Of a DNA stretch of 64,000 nt, positions 1-13,289 are shown piece by piece. The stretch is from Solen grandis. Taxonomy: Eukaryota; Mollusca; Bivalvia; Adapedonta; Solenidae. Where the stretch lies: the NCBI GenBank assembly GCA_021229015.1, contig CM037783.1:10735324-10799323 (forward strand), in the 5' to 3' direction. The stretch's first letter is position 1, and the number at the start of each line of letters is the position of its first letter. Under the pieces are notes generated by a model. That model had not been told where the DNA came from. It did no database searches and worked only from the letters and a program-made list of their open reading frames with translations. A program made the position numbers and the translations under genes.

Positions 1-1200
1 CAGCACAGGTGTGTAATTTGCATTTGTTTTCAAACGAGTTTCTCCTAAAAACTCATGTAACCCTTTTGTTTGATTGTCTAATAACGCATCGATGGTTTAT
101 ACTGTCATATAAATAATATGAAAACCATAGAATGCATTTTTATTACGTTATAGTCGGATGGAAATACGGCAGTTTCTGGTGTTGCTTTGTTTTCTTCCCC
201 AGAATCTCCTGAAATATATTCATTGTTTTTAATGATTCACAGGATTTAGACTTTTCCAACAGTGGCGAAGAGAAGTACATGTAATTCATTGTTTTTTTAA
301 AGTAAATGCATTGTAAAAATGTTTCAAAACTGAAGATATGAGCAGCAACTCCCTGAATATTTGTAAGGAATTATATTTCTGTAGCTATTCGTAAATATTA
401 GTTATAGCCGTTGTACATAGTGTAAAATAAATATTTTTCACGGAATCTGTGATAAAATCACTTTCGTTGGTACATAATTATAATTAATCCCCGAACGGAA
501 ATAAATTATTTTTTCCGTAGGTTAATCATCAAAAATAATATCTTAATTAAATCAATTAGTAAAATACGATTGTGCATTTTAAGTATTTTGTTGATAGGTT
601 TTCCTGTACATCTAGGCTTAAATGTCATCATTATTTTAACATTCATTTAGCTATAATTAACAAAAAGTTTGTGAGGCAACATGGTCAAAAGACAAAGAAT
701 TTGTTACACTTTTATATTGATTTTCAATCTATTTCATTTTATGTTCTAAAAATAAATTTCAGATATAAAGAGTAATATTAAACTAATAATGATTGCAATC
801 TATTATTTCTATTTATTGAAAAATTGGTGTTTTGTAGAAAGGTATTCGTTTGTTTTACTGCCGGCATTGTTTTATTTTAAAGGAATAAATATACTAGACG
901 AATCTTATAATTACTCGGGCTGTTTAAATGTGTATCTCGTGTCAGAACTTAAAAAAAAGACTTATTTTCGGTTTTAAATAGCTGTCCGCGAAAAAAAAAA
1001 ATTTCGTTTCACTATTCATTTATGTTATGTTTCTTGTATTCTAACAACGTAAGTTCATTTCATCAGCCTGAAATGAAATGAATTTTTATACGTTGTGAAT
1101 TCAACCGATTTTACATTTGTCCACGACAGTGACATTTCTGATTAACTGGAATGTGTATTAGGTGCATTATCATTACTTTAGTTTGCATAGTTGATGTTGC
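1..1200. other. AT-rich non-coding stretch; possible 3' end of an off-window gene
   Basis: No convincing coding region is seen. An AATAAA at about 426-431 follows AT-rich sequence that could be the 3'UTR end of a plus-strand gene lying to the left, but nothing else supports this. An imperfect hairpin sits at about 1045-1098 (CAACGTA and TACGTTG outer arms, TTCATTTCA and TGAAATGAA inner arms). Confidence 0.3.
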
Positions 1201-1215
1201 TGTTTTGTCACTTAC

Positions 1216-1452
1216 CTTCGCTGAGACAGATTCTCATTCCTCAAATGGTTTCAAGCTAATCACATGTGGATGGACAAATTGTATGTACATAGACACCCGG
1301 GTATAACTACGTATAACTCGTACCAAGTGACCACAAACTAACTGGAAGTTATTTCTGCATTCACAATCATAGAGGTTACGGCCAAAATTCGGACAAACAG
1401 CGTTAAGAGTCTCGGTGATATGTATAGTCCTTCGTTTGTAAACCATTTGCAT
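1216..1452 (-). other. candidate first exon of a minus-strand gene leaving the window to the left
   Basis: On the minus strand the sequence ends at 1216 in AAG followed by GTAAGT, a perfect consensus splice donor. An ATG at 1237-1235 (purine at -3) would open a short coding piece reading MRICLSE plus one base before the donor. A separate 72-codon open frame (1452-1234) lies just upstream in another frame and would be a uORF or chance. The region is richer in G+C than its surroundings and has several CRE-like sites upstream of it on that strand (1548-1895). No further exon can be seen because the gene would continue beyond position 1. The start of transcription is not defined, so the far boundary is only indicative. 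Confidence 0.25.
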
Positions 1453-1547
1453 TTATGTATATGCAGAATTATATATTAATTGATCCAATGAAATATTACC
1501 TTATATGTATGTTAAATTGAGTTGTTTCAATTTGATGTTGTTGTTAA

Positions 1548-1895
1548 TGACGTCAAAAAAGTTACTTTTAGCTTTGTAAACATTGCACCCTGAGGAAGGC
1601 CAGACGTCAAAAACATGGGCGTTCTGTGGATAAAAGGAAATCTGGTTTTGATATTTTTGACATTTCAGATTTATATAATTTTAAATGTTCTATTCATATA
1701 CATATGGCATGATGGGTACGTCAGCACTCCCATAATTTTGGCACTGTCTATAACTTACCGTGACGTAAGTACGACGTAAGATATTAATAAAGTTATCAAT
1801 GTATTTTTTCATTTGTATTAAATATAAATCTTTATACTTGTCTAATCATAAAAAAATGTGAAATACAAAATTCGAATGTTTTTCCTGTGACGTCA
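1548..1895. promoter_or_regulatory. cluster of CRE/ATF-like TGACGTCA sites
   Basis: Perfect palindromic TGACGTCA occurs at 1548-1555 and 1888-1895, with near matches AGACGTCA (about 1602) and TGACGTAA (1761-1768). These are binding sites of the CREB/ATF bZIP family in animals. Their density in AT-rich DNA, next to a candidate minus-strand first exon, suggests a promoter or enhancer. Function is inferred. Confidence 0.35.
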
Positions 1896-1949
1896 CTGAA
1901 TAGGGTTTTCGATACATCGTGACGGCACATATGATACAATTTACAACAT

Positions 1950-2383
1950 TGAGAGACAGCCAGACTGACTTAATACAGTGCTGAGACACGGATATTATAT
2001 GTATCAATGTATATGACATGATAACCGCAAAGTCTCAATTTATATCATGTATAACGATATTTGTAATTTTGTCGCCAGTTATTTTTTCTGATGATTAGGA
2101 GGGGGCCTTATTAATATCATTTGGGGGGATATTTCTTTTCTTAAGGAGGTGGTGTAATCTTAATTTACTAGCACTTTTTCTAATTTGATCTATGATCGCC
2201 CCTAATAAAAGATCGAAAAAGCGCCATTGTAACATACCGTGTAATTTAATTGTAACAAGTATAATTCTTTGCCACTTACTTAGGTGTATTTCTGTTGTTA
2301 TTGTAGTTTACTACTCCTTTGATGAGCTTTAAATCCTTCATCGTATAATGACTTTTCAATTATGTATTTTTCTTAAAGGAGGG
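1950..2383. other. non-coding, nothing recognised
   Basis: AT-rich sequence with no open frame, RNA gene or repeat that I can support. Confidence 0.3.
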
Positions 2384-3340
2384 TAGCTCACCTGAGCACA
2401 ATGTGAGCTATTTTCTACCCCCTTCCTCCGGCGTCTGTGGGTGGTACCTCAGAAAAAATAACAAACTTGACATTTACAAAACTTTGGTTTTCATCGCAAC
2501 CCATAGATTTTGTATTTAAAAAAATATAAACATTATGTCAGAATCCAATTATCAAACTTTAAATCATTTGGCATAAATGGTCACCTCAGGAACTTCTGTC
2601 ATATTTCTTAAATGTCAAACCAATGCTCATACTTTTATTTTACTTTGCACATGTAATAGCCCTTTTCAGTAGTTGCTAAAATGAAGTCGATCCATTGAAA
2701 AATGAGCCTCCTAAATGATAGACTTGTTTCCTAATATAACCTGTACAGAAATTTTCAAAATTCCCATTTTTTAACAAAAGGAAATATTTTCTATTCATTG
2801 CCATGAATGGTCACATGGCCATTCACAATAATTGCTTTATGTTGCTGATCTCTCGTCTAGTTTCGATTCTTTATGCAACATAAATTATATTGAAAAAAAA
2901 TGTCTAATACCAATGATCTGAATTTAATTTTATATTATAATCGTCTCCTGGCCTTCTGCTTTAATTGCTAAAATAGAGTTGAACCCTATAAAAGGAAAGT
3001 TGGCTAGATGTCTTAAATCACCATGGTAGAAAAACTAAGAAGTAACAATTCAATGCAATTTGGTAAAAATCATCTCAAAGCTAAAAAGAAAACATGCTGC
3101 TGAAGCACGTCTCATTCCTTTAAGGAATGAGGAAACGAGGCTTGTAAGAATGGTGCTTGTCACCACAGATTATGTAAAAAATCAAAGTCAAATGGTCAGA
3201 TTTTGAATGTAATTGTTGTTGAAGGTCACCAGAGTAAAAAATGACCTAAATATTATCATTTAGGCTAATGTTTGATGGTGCTCAGGTGAGCGATCTCGTG
3301 TCACTAAGGCCCACATGATATTTTATATATTCTTGTCGTT
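2384..3340 (+). mobile_element. degenerate tandem-core element, AGCTCACCTGAGC family
   Basis: The left end reads TAGCTCACCTGAGC and then a GTGAGC arm, matching better-preserved copies at 33957 and 36366. The right end has GCTCAGGTGAGCGATCTCGTG followed about 40 bases later by TTCTTGTCG, a decayed form of the CTCTTGTTT end of the family. The interior is about 0.9 kb and its repeats are too diverged to give a period. It is an old, inactive copy. Confidence 0.55.
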
Positions 3341-3345
3341 GGTTC

Positions 3346-3348
<3 letters not shown>

Positions 3349-3389
<41 letters not shown>
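3349..3389. repeat. (TG)n microsatellite
   Basis: An almost perfect TG dinucleotide run of about 40 bases directly after the degenerate element. Confidence 0.95.
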
Positions 3390-3390
<1 letters not shown>

Positions 3391-5150
3391 GTTATTTTTG
3401 CTCTTTGAATAGTTTATTATAAACCAAAGTAGTAATGTGAGTTATTTTACTATTAGTAAGGTTTTCTGCACTACAAGATAGATTAGTTTTAGTATATGAG
3501 TACCTTATGTGTAATTAATGTTATGTTTAGATATTTTATATTCAATGTAGCTCACATTACTATAAAGTCAAATGACAGTCGTGTATCCATCAACCACAAT
3601 TAGTAAATCTATACTCTAGCATCTTTACTTCCGAAGCAATATTAATAAAACTTGCAGACAAGGTTGATATTACCATATTCGATTGAGGCTTATATCGCAT
3701 CATTAGGTCCAGGTGTTTTGGTATTTTAAATAATGCCGAATTTCACTATGTTTACAATCTGTCAACTTCGTCTATTTCACAACCTTAATCAAATTTGAAG
3801 AAAAATACCAATGACTATATAGGCTCAATCGATTTTTGGATAGCTAAAAGGTTCTAAGTTGTGTCCCTAGAAATATCAGAAATATGTCATTTCCAATTGC
3901 TTATAGTATCAAAAAAACATCAAATACATCAAGATAGTTAACATCCTCATTTATTATGCAATCTTAATTAAACTTGTAAAAAGGAATCTTTGCAATCTTT
4001 TACCATTAACTTTTTGTCAAGTTTGATTAATACTAGCATTACACTATTAGGACAGGCTGTATTGCGCCTGACACATTAAATATTCTTATTTAATTCACAT
4101 TCAATAAGCCATTGAATAAATATGGAGACAATATTTTTGGCCCTATTTTTTTTTTTTTTTTTTTAAATATATTTTGCCTTAGTTAATACTCTTTTCCAAC
4201 ACCTGCTTTCTAACACAATGAAATATTCTTAGATTGTCTTTAAAGGTGAGCAATATCAAAGGGCACGTAATGGCCCGTTTGTTTAACACATATTTGGGAA
4301 CAAAATTATGTTAGACATAAGCTTCTTGTTCGAAAGAAAACGGAATAAAATCAGGATAAAATAGACATATATTTTTTTATTTGTTTCTTTTTTCTGTTTT
4401 CTATTATACAATTAAAGAACATATAACATTCTTTAATAAATGCACTGCTTTACAATGTTAATAATTAATTTCTGTTTTTATGCAAAACGCTGCTTGTGTG
4501 AAATGTGCATAAAGATTATAATTACTTACAACTAATTTATCGTTTTATATTCCATCACGGTCTGCCTTGAATACCATACATGATATTATATAAAGTGTAG
4601 ACCTTATAAATTAACTGAGATTCAATATCTAAAACGCAAACATATTTACATTTATTGAGGCTATCAAAATAAGCAGTATCATCATTATCTATTATCAATA
4701 TTTCTATTTAGGGAAAGGTGAAACTATCAAACTAAGTATTGTTATCATCATCTATTAAAATAACTATTTTCAGGGAAATTTGCAACTTTAAATTGTCACG
4801 GTAACCCGTGTTCTGTCTTAACCCATTGACAGTAGCAAGACAACCTTGCCAACTTTTATAAAAAAAAAATGTACCGCAGTTTAAAACCGTGCATATACGA
4901 TGCGCACAAAGCATGTCCAGTATGTTCAAATCCTTATGTTTTTGTTGTTGTTTTGTTTTTGTTGTTTTGTTTCGTTTTTTATGGTTTTTTTCACATCTAA
5001 CTTTTATTTACCCTGTCCATAAGTATATAGATATACATATATTTTTCTTTGACCTAGTCATTAAAATAGCTAGTTATTTGTATAAGGAACCTAACAATTG
5101 CCCAATTATCTTTTTCAGCATTAGTTTCATTTGTAGATTTATAGATGCCT
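3390..5150. other. non-coding, nothing recognised
   Basis: AT-rich DNA with a T-run near 4148 and a T/G-rich low-complexity stretch near 4938-4990. The short open frames here have no recognisable protein character. Confidence 0.4.
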
Positions 5151-5344
5151 CATGCTAGACACAAGCTTTTCTTTATACCTAATATAGATGGCATTAACTC
5201 CTTTATCTTGAACCAAAATATATATTTTTTAATTTCTAAAATCAAAATGTCAAACTTATAATCTCTTTAACCTGACCTTAACAAAAGTTTTCTGCTGTTT
5301 ATTTCTAGATGAGGATCAAAATCTTTAATCATATTAGAAAAGAA

Positions 5345-7735
5345 AGTGGCTTTACTTTGTCACATTCATACAATAAATGAAGTAAAGTTTCTTCAAAACA
5401 CTTACAAAAAGTACATAACACACTATCAATTCATTTTAAAATGTAGTGAATTGGTTGGTAAAATTCTATGTACAAATCTTATTTGCAACCATTGTATTTA
5501 TGTATCCTTTGTACATTTTCCAGTCAATATCATTGTGATCAAAATAAGATAACCATTTTCTTTACTAGTTGGAGTTTCTATATTTTTTAGCAACGTATTA
5601 TAAATATATTCATTTCTATCATTTCTGGTTTAAATTGGATGTACGTAACAATTTATACAAGGATTGTGAAAACATGAAAGTATATCACTTTTTTCATATA
5701 AATCAGACATAAATACAAACTTTAAATCAATCGTAGTTTTTCATTGTAAAACAATGGCATGTTAAGAACTTCTTCAAAATTATCAAAAGTAAACTTTTCA
5801 ACATATACCATATATGATTTTAGAAATCAATAATTCAAAAAAACTTTCCAGTATTAAAACCTTTATTTACATCAAATAAACACCCAACAAGTTTATAACA
5901 TTTACTCTCACTACGACAGATAATGCTTTTCAACCATTTGATTTTCATACTTATTATATAGCTCTCTATATCTATCATTCTCCGTCAATAAAATCCTTTA
6001 TGAAAACGGATTTCTTTATCTTTGCTTTTCCATCCCATACAAACCAGCTGAACATATCACTTAGGTTTTGCATAAATGATTTTCTAGGAGAAAGTAAAAT
6101 AATAAACAAATTAGAAAGTAATAGTAAAAGTAAAAAAATTACATTCGTTATTCTTCACAAAGGTGTTAGTTTCCTTCTTTTCCAATATGAAATAGTTTTT
6201 TATCAATCCTTCCTTTCTTTGAAAATTTAGTTGTAACATCTTCTTTAGATCCACATCAACTTTTTTACTAGTAATTTAAATTATGTTTCCTCCCATGAAA
6301 GTTTCCATCTTGTTTTGATTGACATAGTACTATATTTAAATACACCTATCAAAATGAATTTTATCTTTTCAAAGTTGACATTTAATCCAGATATAGATGA
6401 ACAATATGTCAAAACTTCTAAAACAGATTTTAAAGATTTTTTCTGATCCATCTAAAAATACGGATGTGTCATCAGCAATTTGTGACATATATTCCTCATC
6501 TTTTATTTTATTTCTCTAATATCTTTACATTTTTTTTATTTTATGGCTAAAATCTCTGCACAGAGAATAAAATATATGCAGAAATAGGGTCCCCTTGTCT
6601 ACAGCCCTTTTCTATAGAAAAGAAATTTGACAAAAATCCATTTAATTGCACACATACCTCAGTGTTATATAAAAAGATGTACCCATTTTTTAAACATTTC
6701 ACCAAAGTTAAAAGAGGTTAATGTTTTTTTTTTCAATGAAGTTAAAAGATAAGGAACCAACAGCTTTCTCAAAATCAATCAGCATCAATAATCCAGGTGT
6801 ATTATGATCTTTATAGTATTTCATCACATCATACACAAACCTCGTATTTTCTCCTATAATATCTATCCTTTATAAAGCCTGTTTAATCATTAGACACTTA
6901 ACTATTTAAATTTTTTTTAATCTATTGGATATACTACCAGATGCTAATTTGTAACTACATTTAACAAAGAAATTGGTCTCCAATTGTTTAAGAATTGTTT
7001 TGGCTTAGTTTCTTTCGGTATACAAGTAATGGTACCTAGTTTTATATTTCTAAAGAAAGTATTGGATATATAATCATGACTTAAGGCTCTAACAACAAAT
7101 TTTCCAATCTTGTTCCAAAATACCTTATAAAAATTACTCGTAAAAGCATCATAATCAGGACTTTTATCATATTTCATATTTTTAATGTATTTGTATAATG
7201 TACTTCTTCATAACTTTAAGTCCTTTTAAAGTGTGGACTTGATTAATATTTGACTGGTTTACCTTACAGTGATTTATCTCTATCTAGGTCAAAGTTCTGA
7301 ATATTATTTCGATTGCTGAATAAAGATTTATAAAAAATCACTGTTTCTGAAGACCCTAAGAAAAAAATGGATTATCATTTTTAGGGGCAAAATGTTTATC
7401 AAAACAAATTTGATTTCACAAAACATTACATCTATTATAATAAACTGTCCACTATTATCTTTCATTACATTCACTACTTTGATATCTTATTTTTGTTTTC
7501 TTAAATAAAACAGCTACACCTTTTGCGTTTGATTTTCCATGGCTAAAATAACAATCCCCATCCCATTCAGTGTAAACAATTTTCTCATCTTTCTGAAGAA
7601 AATGAGATTCTTGCAAACTTAATATATCTGTTTTTATCCTTGAACATACTTAATATAATGTCGTTATTTACAATTATTTAAACCACGGCGATTGTAGGAG
7701 ATGATCTTTAAACTATCCATAAGCGTAATAGCACA
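5345..7735 (-). mobile_element. decayed non-LTR retrotransposon (L1/Tx1-like), minus strand
   Basis: Read on the minus strand, pieces of one LINE appear in order. Near 7720-7540 is an endonuclease start (SYNRRGLNN, then LQESHF, then NAKGVAVLF). At 7177-6944 is a reverse transcriptase stretch with KSPDYDAFTSNFYK and [12 protein letters not shown]. Near 6790 is PGLLMLIDFEKA, near 6480 IADDTSVF (the ADD catalytic box), and near 5420-5345 a C-terminal zinc-knuckle-like ETLLHLLYECDKV. Stops and frame changes interrupt it and the middle is shortened, so it is a dead copy. It resembles the intact-looking LINE at 49424-54227 in clade but is clearly diverged from it. Confidence 0.8.
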
Positions 7736-8650
7736 TTAATATGCTTATTTCATTACCACAATTATCAGAGAAAAAAAAGCTACCTTTAGGTCTAAAAAAA
7801 AAAAAAAAAAAAGTGCTATTTTATATATAGGCAGTATCTGTAGGAAATGTAAATGTGAAATTGATAAATAAAACAGCAAATCAAAAATTTTGAAAATACA
7901 AAGCAATACAAAATATACAAAACCCCGCAAGCTCACATGTTTTTAAACATAAAAATACGGAAAAATGTACTATAAATTGATTTATTGCTACCAGAAGATT
8001 TATCCATTTAAATAATCATTAAATAAATACCTAGGTGTACTTTATTATGCTAAACAATATATAAATGTATATATCTACACACATTGTTTCATATTAATTT
8101 GTGAAAAAATAACTTGAAAAAAGCATGATCATAATTATATAGACAAACCTTTTGAGAAAAAAATATAATGTATGGGAGAAACACACATAATTCATCTCAT
8201 GGTTAGGTCTGTGCTACCATATTTACAACCAAATATGATTGTATATTACTATACACATTGTTACATTTTAATTTGTGAAAAGAAAATGAAAGAGCATGAT
8301 CATATAGAGACAAACTTTTTGAGAACACAAATATATATACATTTTTTCTTGTCTTTTTCTTTATAATATAACTCATAAAAAACATGATACAACAAAAAAT
8401 GATGCAACAAAGTCATAAGTAAGATGACACATTCACATTCATCTGGTATGTCACAATGTATGTATCTACTGACCTCAGCGGCGGTACCCTTGATTTTGAC
8501 GATCCTGAGAATCCTGTCTATACTGGACAGTCACTCTGTCTATATTGTCATAAATCTGGAACTTCATTCTCTCTCCATGATCTGTCCTTCCAAAAACCGA
8601 ACCATTAAAAAACATGCACTTTGGATTTCCTTATTCAAAAGTAATCAGTT
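7736..8650. other. non-coding; diverged tandem duplication at about 8070-8340
   Basis: Two related segments of about 90 bases (starting near 8072 and 8249) share ACACATTGTT, TTAATTTGTGAAAA, GCATGATCATA and TAGAGACAAAC-like blocks. No coding region is supported. Confidence 0.45.
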
Positions 8651-8687
8651 GATTAGCCCAGTGTTGAGGACTTGACTTGGCTCGACT

Positions 8688-8895
8688 TGACTTGACTATT
8701 TGAGTTTACCGTCGCTTCGACAGTATTTCAGTCATAAAGCGACGTCCAGCTAATTACAGGTGGAGGAAGAACTAGAAGGCACGGAGGCATCCGGGTAGAA
8801 CCACCGACCTACCGCAATCCAGCTGGAAGGCTTCCTCACATGAAGATCCGAATGACCTGCCGGGATTTGAACCCACGCGGTGAGGGGCTGAGGAA
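8688..8895 (+). repeat. interspersed repeat with a CGCTT..GACAGTATTTCAGTCAT core
   Basis: The block with TTACCGTCGCTTCGACAG, CAGTCATAAAGCGACG and TCACATGAAGATCCGAATGACC recurs elsewhere in the window: about 55555-55675, 57540-57595 and, inverted, 20895-21003. The end is locally G+C rich. It is dispersed repeat DNA of unknown class, with no coding sign. Confidence 0.55.
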
Positions 8896-8959
8896 AGTTG
8901 AGGAAGGCTTGCATTAACTATAATATTCCCATGATCATTTGATGGACCATAACCACAAT

Positions 8960-9959
8960 TCAATGACCTTAATAGCAGAGAGTGAATCAGTTTATCCGCT
9001 GAAAGACTGCAAATACAGAAATAATAAAATTATACCTAAACCTATTACAACATTTGCCATCCATACAATTTAAAGAAAAACAACATACAATTTCATAATG
9101 ATGGTGTAAATCATGTAATACTAGTTGTATGTCAAGGATACAGTACTGATAACAGCAGGTTTCTAGTAATGAATGCAACTGCAACAAAAACAAAAACTTT
9201 ATCTAGTACGGTTTAACACGAGACGATGAAAAAGAGTATTGTTAAAAACCAAAATATGTTCCTTTGAACCATTACCCTATCAAACTGTAAATATATGAAA
9301 ATATGCTTATATTGTGTGCTGGTATTGGGCTACATTATTAGCTGAACAACTATGGAAAACCAAACTAAGTGACATAATCACTGATAATTATTGGCAATGG
9401 TCAAAGGGAAGCAACTTTTGTTCGCCATAAAAACAATATTCGATAGGTATATTTTTCATAACACACCTACTAAAATGTATTTGATGTCGTGATTTGTCTT
9501 CAGCAGCATATTTTTTTCATCTGCACTAAATTGAATATCTGGGTCCTTTTCTGAACTGAACTGTCTCCGTCTCTCTTTATATTATATTTGATTTTTATCT
9601 GCTGATGAATTCACTTTTACTAATCTGCTTAGTTTGCACTCATCTTAACTATAAACTGGGGAAAATGAATTGTCGTTTTTAGAAGCGAAAGCTTCTAAAG
9701 TTAGACAGTGGATTTTCTACTTACAATCACATTATCGACTCTGGTTGAAAACAGTACCACTGGTTGTAGAAGTCAACATTGCAGTTTTGATAAAAGTTAG
9801 ATATATTGCAGGATTTTGAAAGCATTGGGTATAATCACAATTTCTGTGCAAATAAAACTGCGTAAAGATGTTCATGGTTTACAAATTGTGTGGGCGCAGT
9901 CTATGGAGAAAAGAATAGTTTTCGCATAGTATAGCATAGTTTTTAGACGGGTTTTTCAA
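8960..9959. other. non-coding, nothing recognised
   Basis: No open frame or repeat supported. Confidence 0.35.
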
Positions 9960-9984
9960 CTTTAAATTTATGATATTCCTGGTG

Positions 9985-10290
9985 GGGGGGGGGGGTGTTC
10001 GGTCAGGTTGGATTTTTTATTCTCCTATAACTTATATCCCTTTCATTGGATTGCTTTAATATGTTGACAGTTGCTTAAGAGGATGAACCTCTATATAATG
10101 CAGTTGACCTTGTCACCTTGACCTTTGACCTATTTTTGACGAACAAGCGGCGTCTGGTTAATCTGCTATAACATCTATGTGCTTGCTTCATTGGATTCTT
10201 CAATACTTGGACTGTTGCTTAAGTCGATGGACCACTCTGTTATGCAGTTGACCCTGAACTTTGGCCTACTTTTGATGAAAAAGTCCGAAA
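9985..10290 (+). repeat. dispersed repeat, two tandem halves, related to 57930-58060
   Basis: Two similar halves each carry a CTATAACTT..TAT, TTCATTGGATT and GTTGCTTAAG..GATG series ending in GCAGTTGACC and TTTTTGACGA or TTTTGATGAA. The same series appears at about 57945-58055 in a MARS1 intron, so this is an interspersed family. Confidence 0.55.
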
Positions 10291-10454
10291 AAAGCACGTC
10301 CAAAATTACCACCAGGTCTCGTCTTCTGTATTTAGAGATGTAAAAGATTACGCATGTTCATATGACATACTATCTGTATCAAGTTTATAATTCAGTGTTC
10401 ATCCGTAGTTTCGTTCATTAAACTATAAATATCCTTATTGCACCACAAATTTGC

Positions 10455-10527
10455 GGCTGCGGAATTAGCTCAATTGTTCAGTATTCTGTTCTTGCAAGGG
10501 GTCGTGAGTTCTAGTCCAGCTAAGACC

Positions 10528-10568
<41 letters not shown>

Positions 10569-10569
10569 C
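10455..10569 (+). repeat. tRNA-like SINE head followed by a (TG)n tract
   Basis: A tRNA-like stretch carries an A-box-like TAGCTCAATTG and a B-box-like GAGTTCTAGTCC spaced as in tRNA genes, and runs straight into a TG microsatellite. It is probably a truncated tRNA-derived SINE, since no good cloverleaf stems are evident. Confidence 0.4.
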
Positions 10570-11987
10570 TTGGGCTATTCATTTAAAAAAAATTAATTCT
10601 AGTTTTTATACTTCAATTAGTTTGCGATTGTTAACCTTTTGATTTAAATCATAGACCACAGGACCCTGATATTCAGTAAAAAAAAATGACCTTTCTATAT
10701 ATAAATTATTTAAAGAGAGGTCGATTTTCTAATATGAGGGTCATGCGCATAGACAGGTTCGGTTATAAAGTCAAAACAGTAAAAATGAGAGGGGGACAGT
10801 ATGTTTAATGTAAGCCGTCAATTGAAACATTTTATTTTTAATATTTTCTTGTTAGAGTCTCAAATGACTGTAGTGTCTCTAGTCGCATCTGTATGTCGCA
10901 ACTCAGAAAGTACTTTTAGGATTGGGTTTATACTTTATACAATGGTCAAACTTTACTTACCAAGAACAATAACCTATTACTTACGTGTATGGTGAATTTA
11001 TGTTTTTCTAGAACATATTTTAAAACTATTGAAGGCGTTGGTATCATTTTTTACACATGGGAAGGATGTGAAGTGACAAAGATCAATAATTCTATCTTGT
11101 CCCATTTTCTTGCTTTTCTATTAAAATTATTTCTGTCTGCAGCAAATTCATGAAGTATTAAAGGTATTGAGAGGATCAAAACTAAGAACACCATTCTTTA
11201 TCCATTTTTTGTTTAATTTGACAGACACCAATAAATAAAATAATCTATCTTACCTGCTGTTTTAATAAGATTTAGATTTAACTTCCCTGATTTTTTACAT
11301 GCATACCACAAAAAAGAATTAAAGGGATTGACGTTATAATTCACACAATTTTAACTTTCGCTTCTGACAGTGCTCTCAGTGCCTTGATTCTTGCCCGAAG
11401 CAATATATCCTTTTAGGAAACAATGGATGTTTTATTAATAGAAAAGAGGTAAATACAGTTTCTGTTTTATTTACGACCATGCTGTAGTATCACATTGCAA
11501 GTCTCTAAGAATTAGACTTTGTTATATTCCTGAAGGTGATTTTGACATACTGTAAGCTAGTTATTTTATTTTTCTAAATTTAATTTCGAGCTCACTATGT
11601 CCGATTTGTGAAATGCCAGCCATGTTTCATAAAGAAATCAAATACTAATTTGTGTCTGATACCACTGATGTAATTATGTAATGTTATGCTTCCATTCAAT
11701 GTACCTACTTATTTGAATAAACTATTCCTCATTTTGAAACATGATAAGCCTTTCAATAGTAAAATAATGTTAATAATGGAATTTTCTCTTCTGTCTCAGG
11801 GGAAAATATTTGTAAGAAGACGTATGCGAGAAATATTATACTTCTATGTATATGATCTTCGAAATTTAAACCTAGATAAACACACACACACTCACACACA
11901 CGCGCGCGCGCAAGGATACAATGCGCAGGCACTTAGAGTTTTCACTAACATCTTCGAAAATGATAGGGTCGGTAGGTCGGCTATGGT

Positions 11988-12018
<31 letters not shown>

Positions 12019-12314
12019 TTTGTAACTTTTTTACCTTATTTTTAAGGAAGTGACTAAAATCAGCGCTTTGCAACCGTTATAGTCCGAATGCCTCGAAAAT
12101 ATGTTTAGGGTTGGTATTAAAAAATCGACAAATAACTTTTTTATTACGCATTATTACAAACCTTAAGACATTACTCAAAACGTTAAAAGAATAACACAAC
12201 ACAATGTAATTTAGTTTTATAGCTACTGAATTATTTAACAAATATATTTCAGATTTCACTGTGTTTATTTGATAAAATTAGAAATCATGTTTGAACTACG
12301 CTAAAGTATAGATC

Positions 12315-12356
<42 letters not shown>

Positions 12357-13270
12357 AAGAAAGAAAAAGTATCACAAATAACCAATTATAATATATTAAA
12401 TTTCATTATAGTAATTATTATGCATGTTTAAATGTGACGATCGCAAATAAATAGGTATGCTTGCATGTGATTTCGTATGTGAACAAAAATTAGCATTTTA
12501 CACCGTGAAAATAAAGACAAAAGACTAAGTCAAACTCATAAGGGCTAGTACTTTTTAATTATATGTATACATGAACATCCCGCTGATATCATATTCGTCA
12601 ATTTTAATCCATTGCCAAAGTATAAAAGTTATTCTTCATAATCACCGTACGGATAATGTATATACTCGTGGTATTTAATTTTTTTATTATTATTTTTATT
12701 TATTTATTTATTTATTTTTTGGTAAATATTGCTGGTTTATGAGTCCTGTGTCCTGTTTTGAAACCGCTCATGGGTCACGCTAGTCTAGTGTGTAAAATAA
12801 AAAGGATTAAAATACGCCAGAAATATCTTTGTAAAGTTCATTTGATATCACTTATCCTATGAAGATGTTTCAAACTGCTGGCTGGGACTTAAAATGTTGT
12901 TAACATAATTAGGGCATTTGAGAAGTAGTTATTATTGGAAGGTAACTCGGTATGTAGTATAAAACATTATTTCTTTGTAGTTGTTTCCCTTAGTGTGGGG
13001 CGAGATTGAATCTTAAGTGAACGAAAAACAAGAAGTTATAATTTATCTAATTGGGAAAAGAATGTGTTTTATTGAAACGAAATAGTTTCAGATATGAATT
13101 ACATTAAATATGAATAGCTTAACTACGGAATCCCGTTAGGGTCATCGCCTTTGAATGTAATGATATGGAACGCGATACTCGATAGTACGAAGGTAAAAAG
13201 GCGAAATCAAGACAACGCGACAGCACAGTAGTGAAAACGCTATAATACAATTGTGCGTGGTGGTAATAAT
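10570..13270. other. non-coding with scattered microsatellites
   Basis: Contains a (CA)n/(CG)n tract at 11878-11910, (TTTA)n at about 11987-12020, (TG)n at about 12320-12352, and a T/TTTA-rich run near 12675-12720. The 119-codon frame across 11686-12045 is read through the CA and TTTA microsatellites and has no protein character. Confidence 0.5.
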
Positions 13271-13289
13271 GCGTTAAAGTTTCGTGTTT

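Noticed and set aside
11686..12045. 119-codon frame
   Set aside because: Much of its C-terminal half is translated from CA and TTTA microsatellites; no protein features elsewhere.
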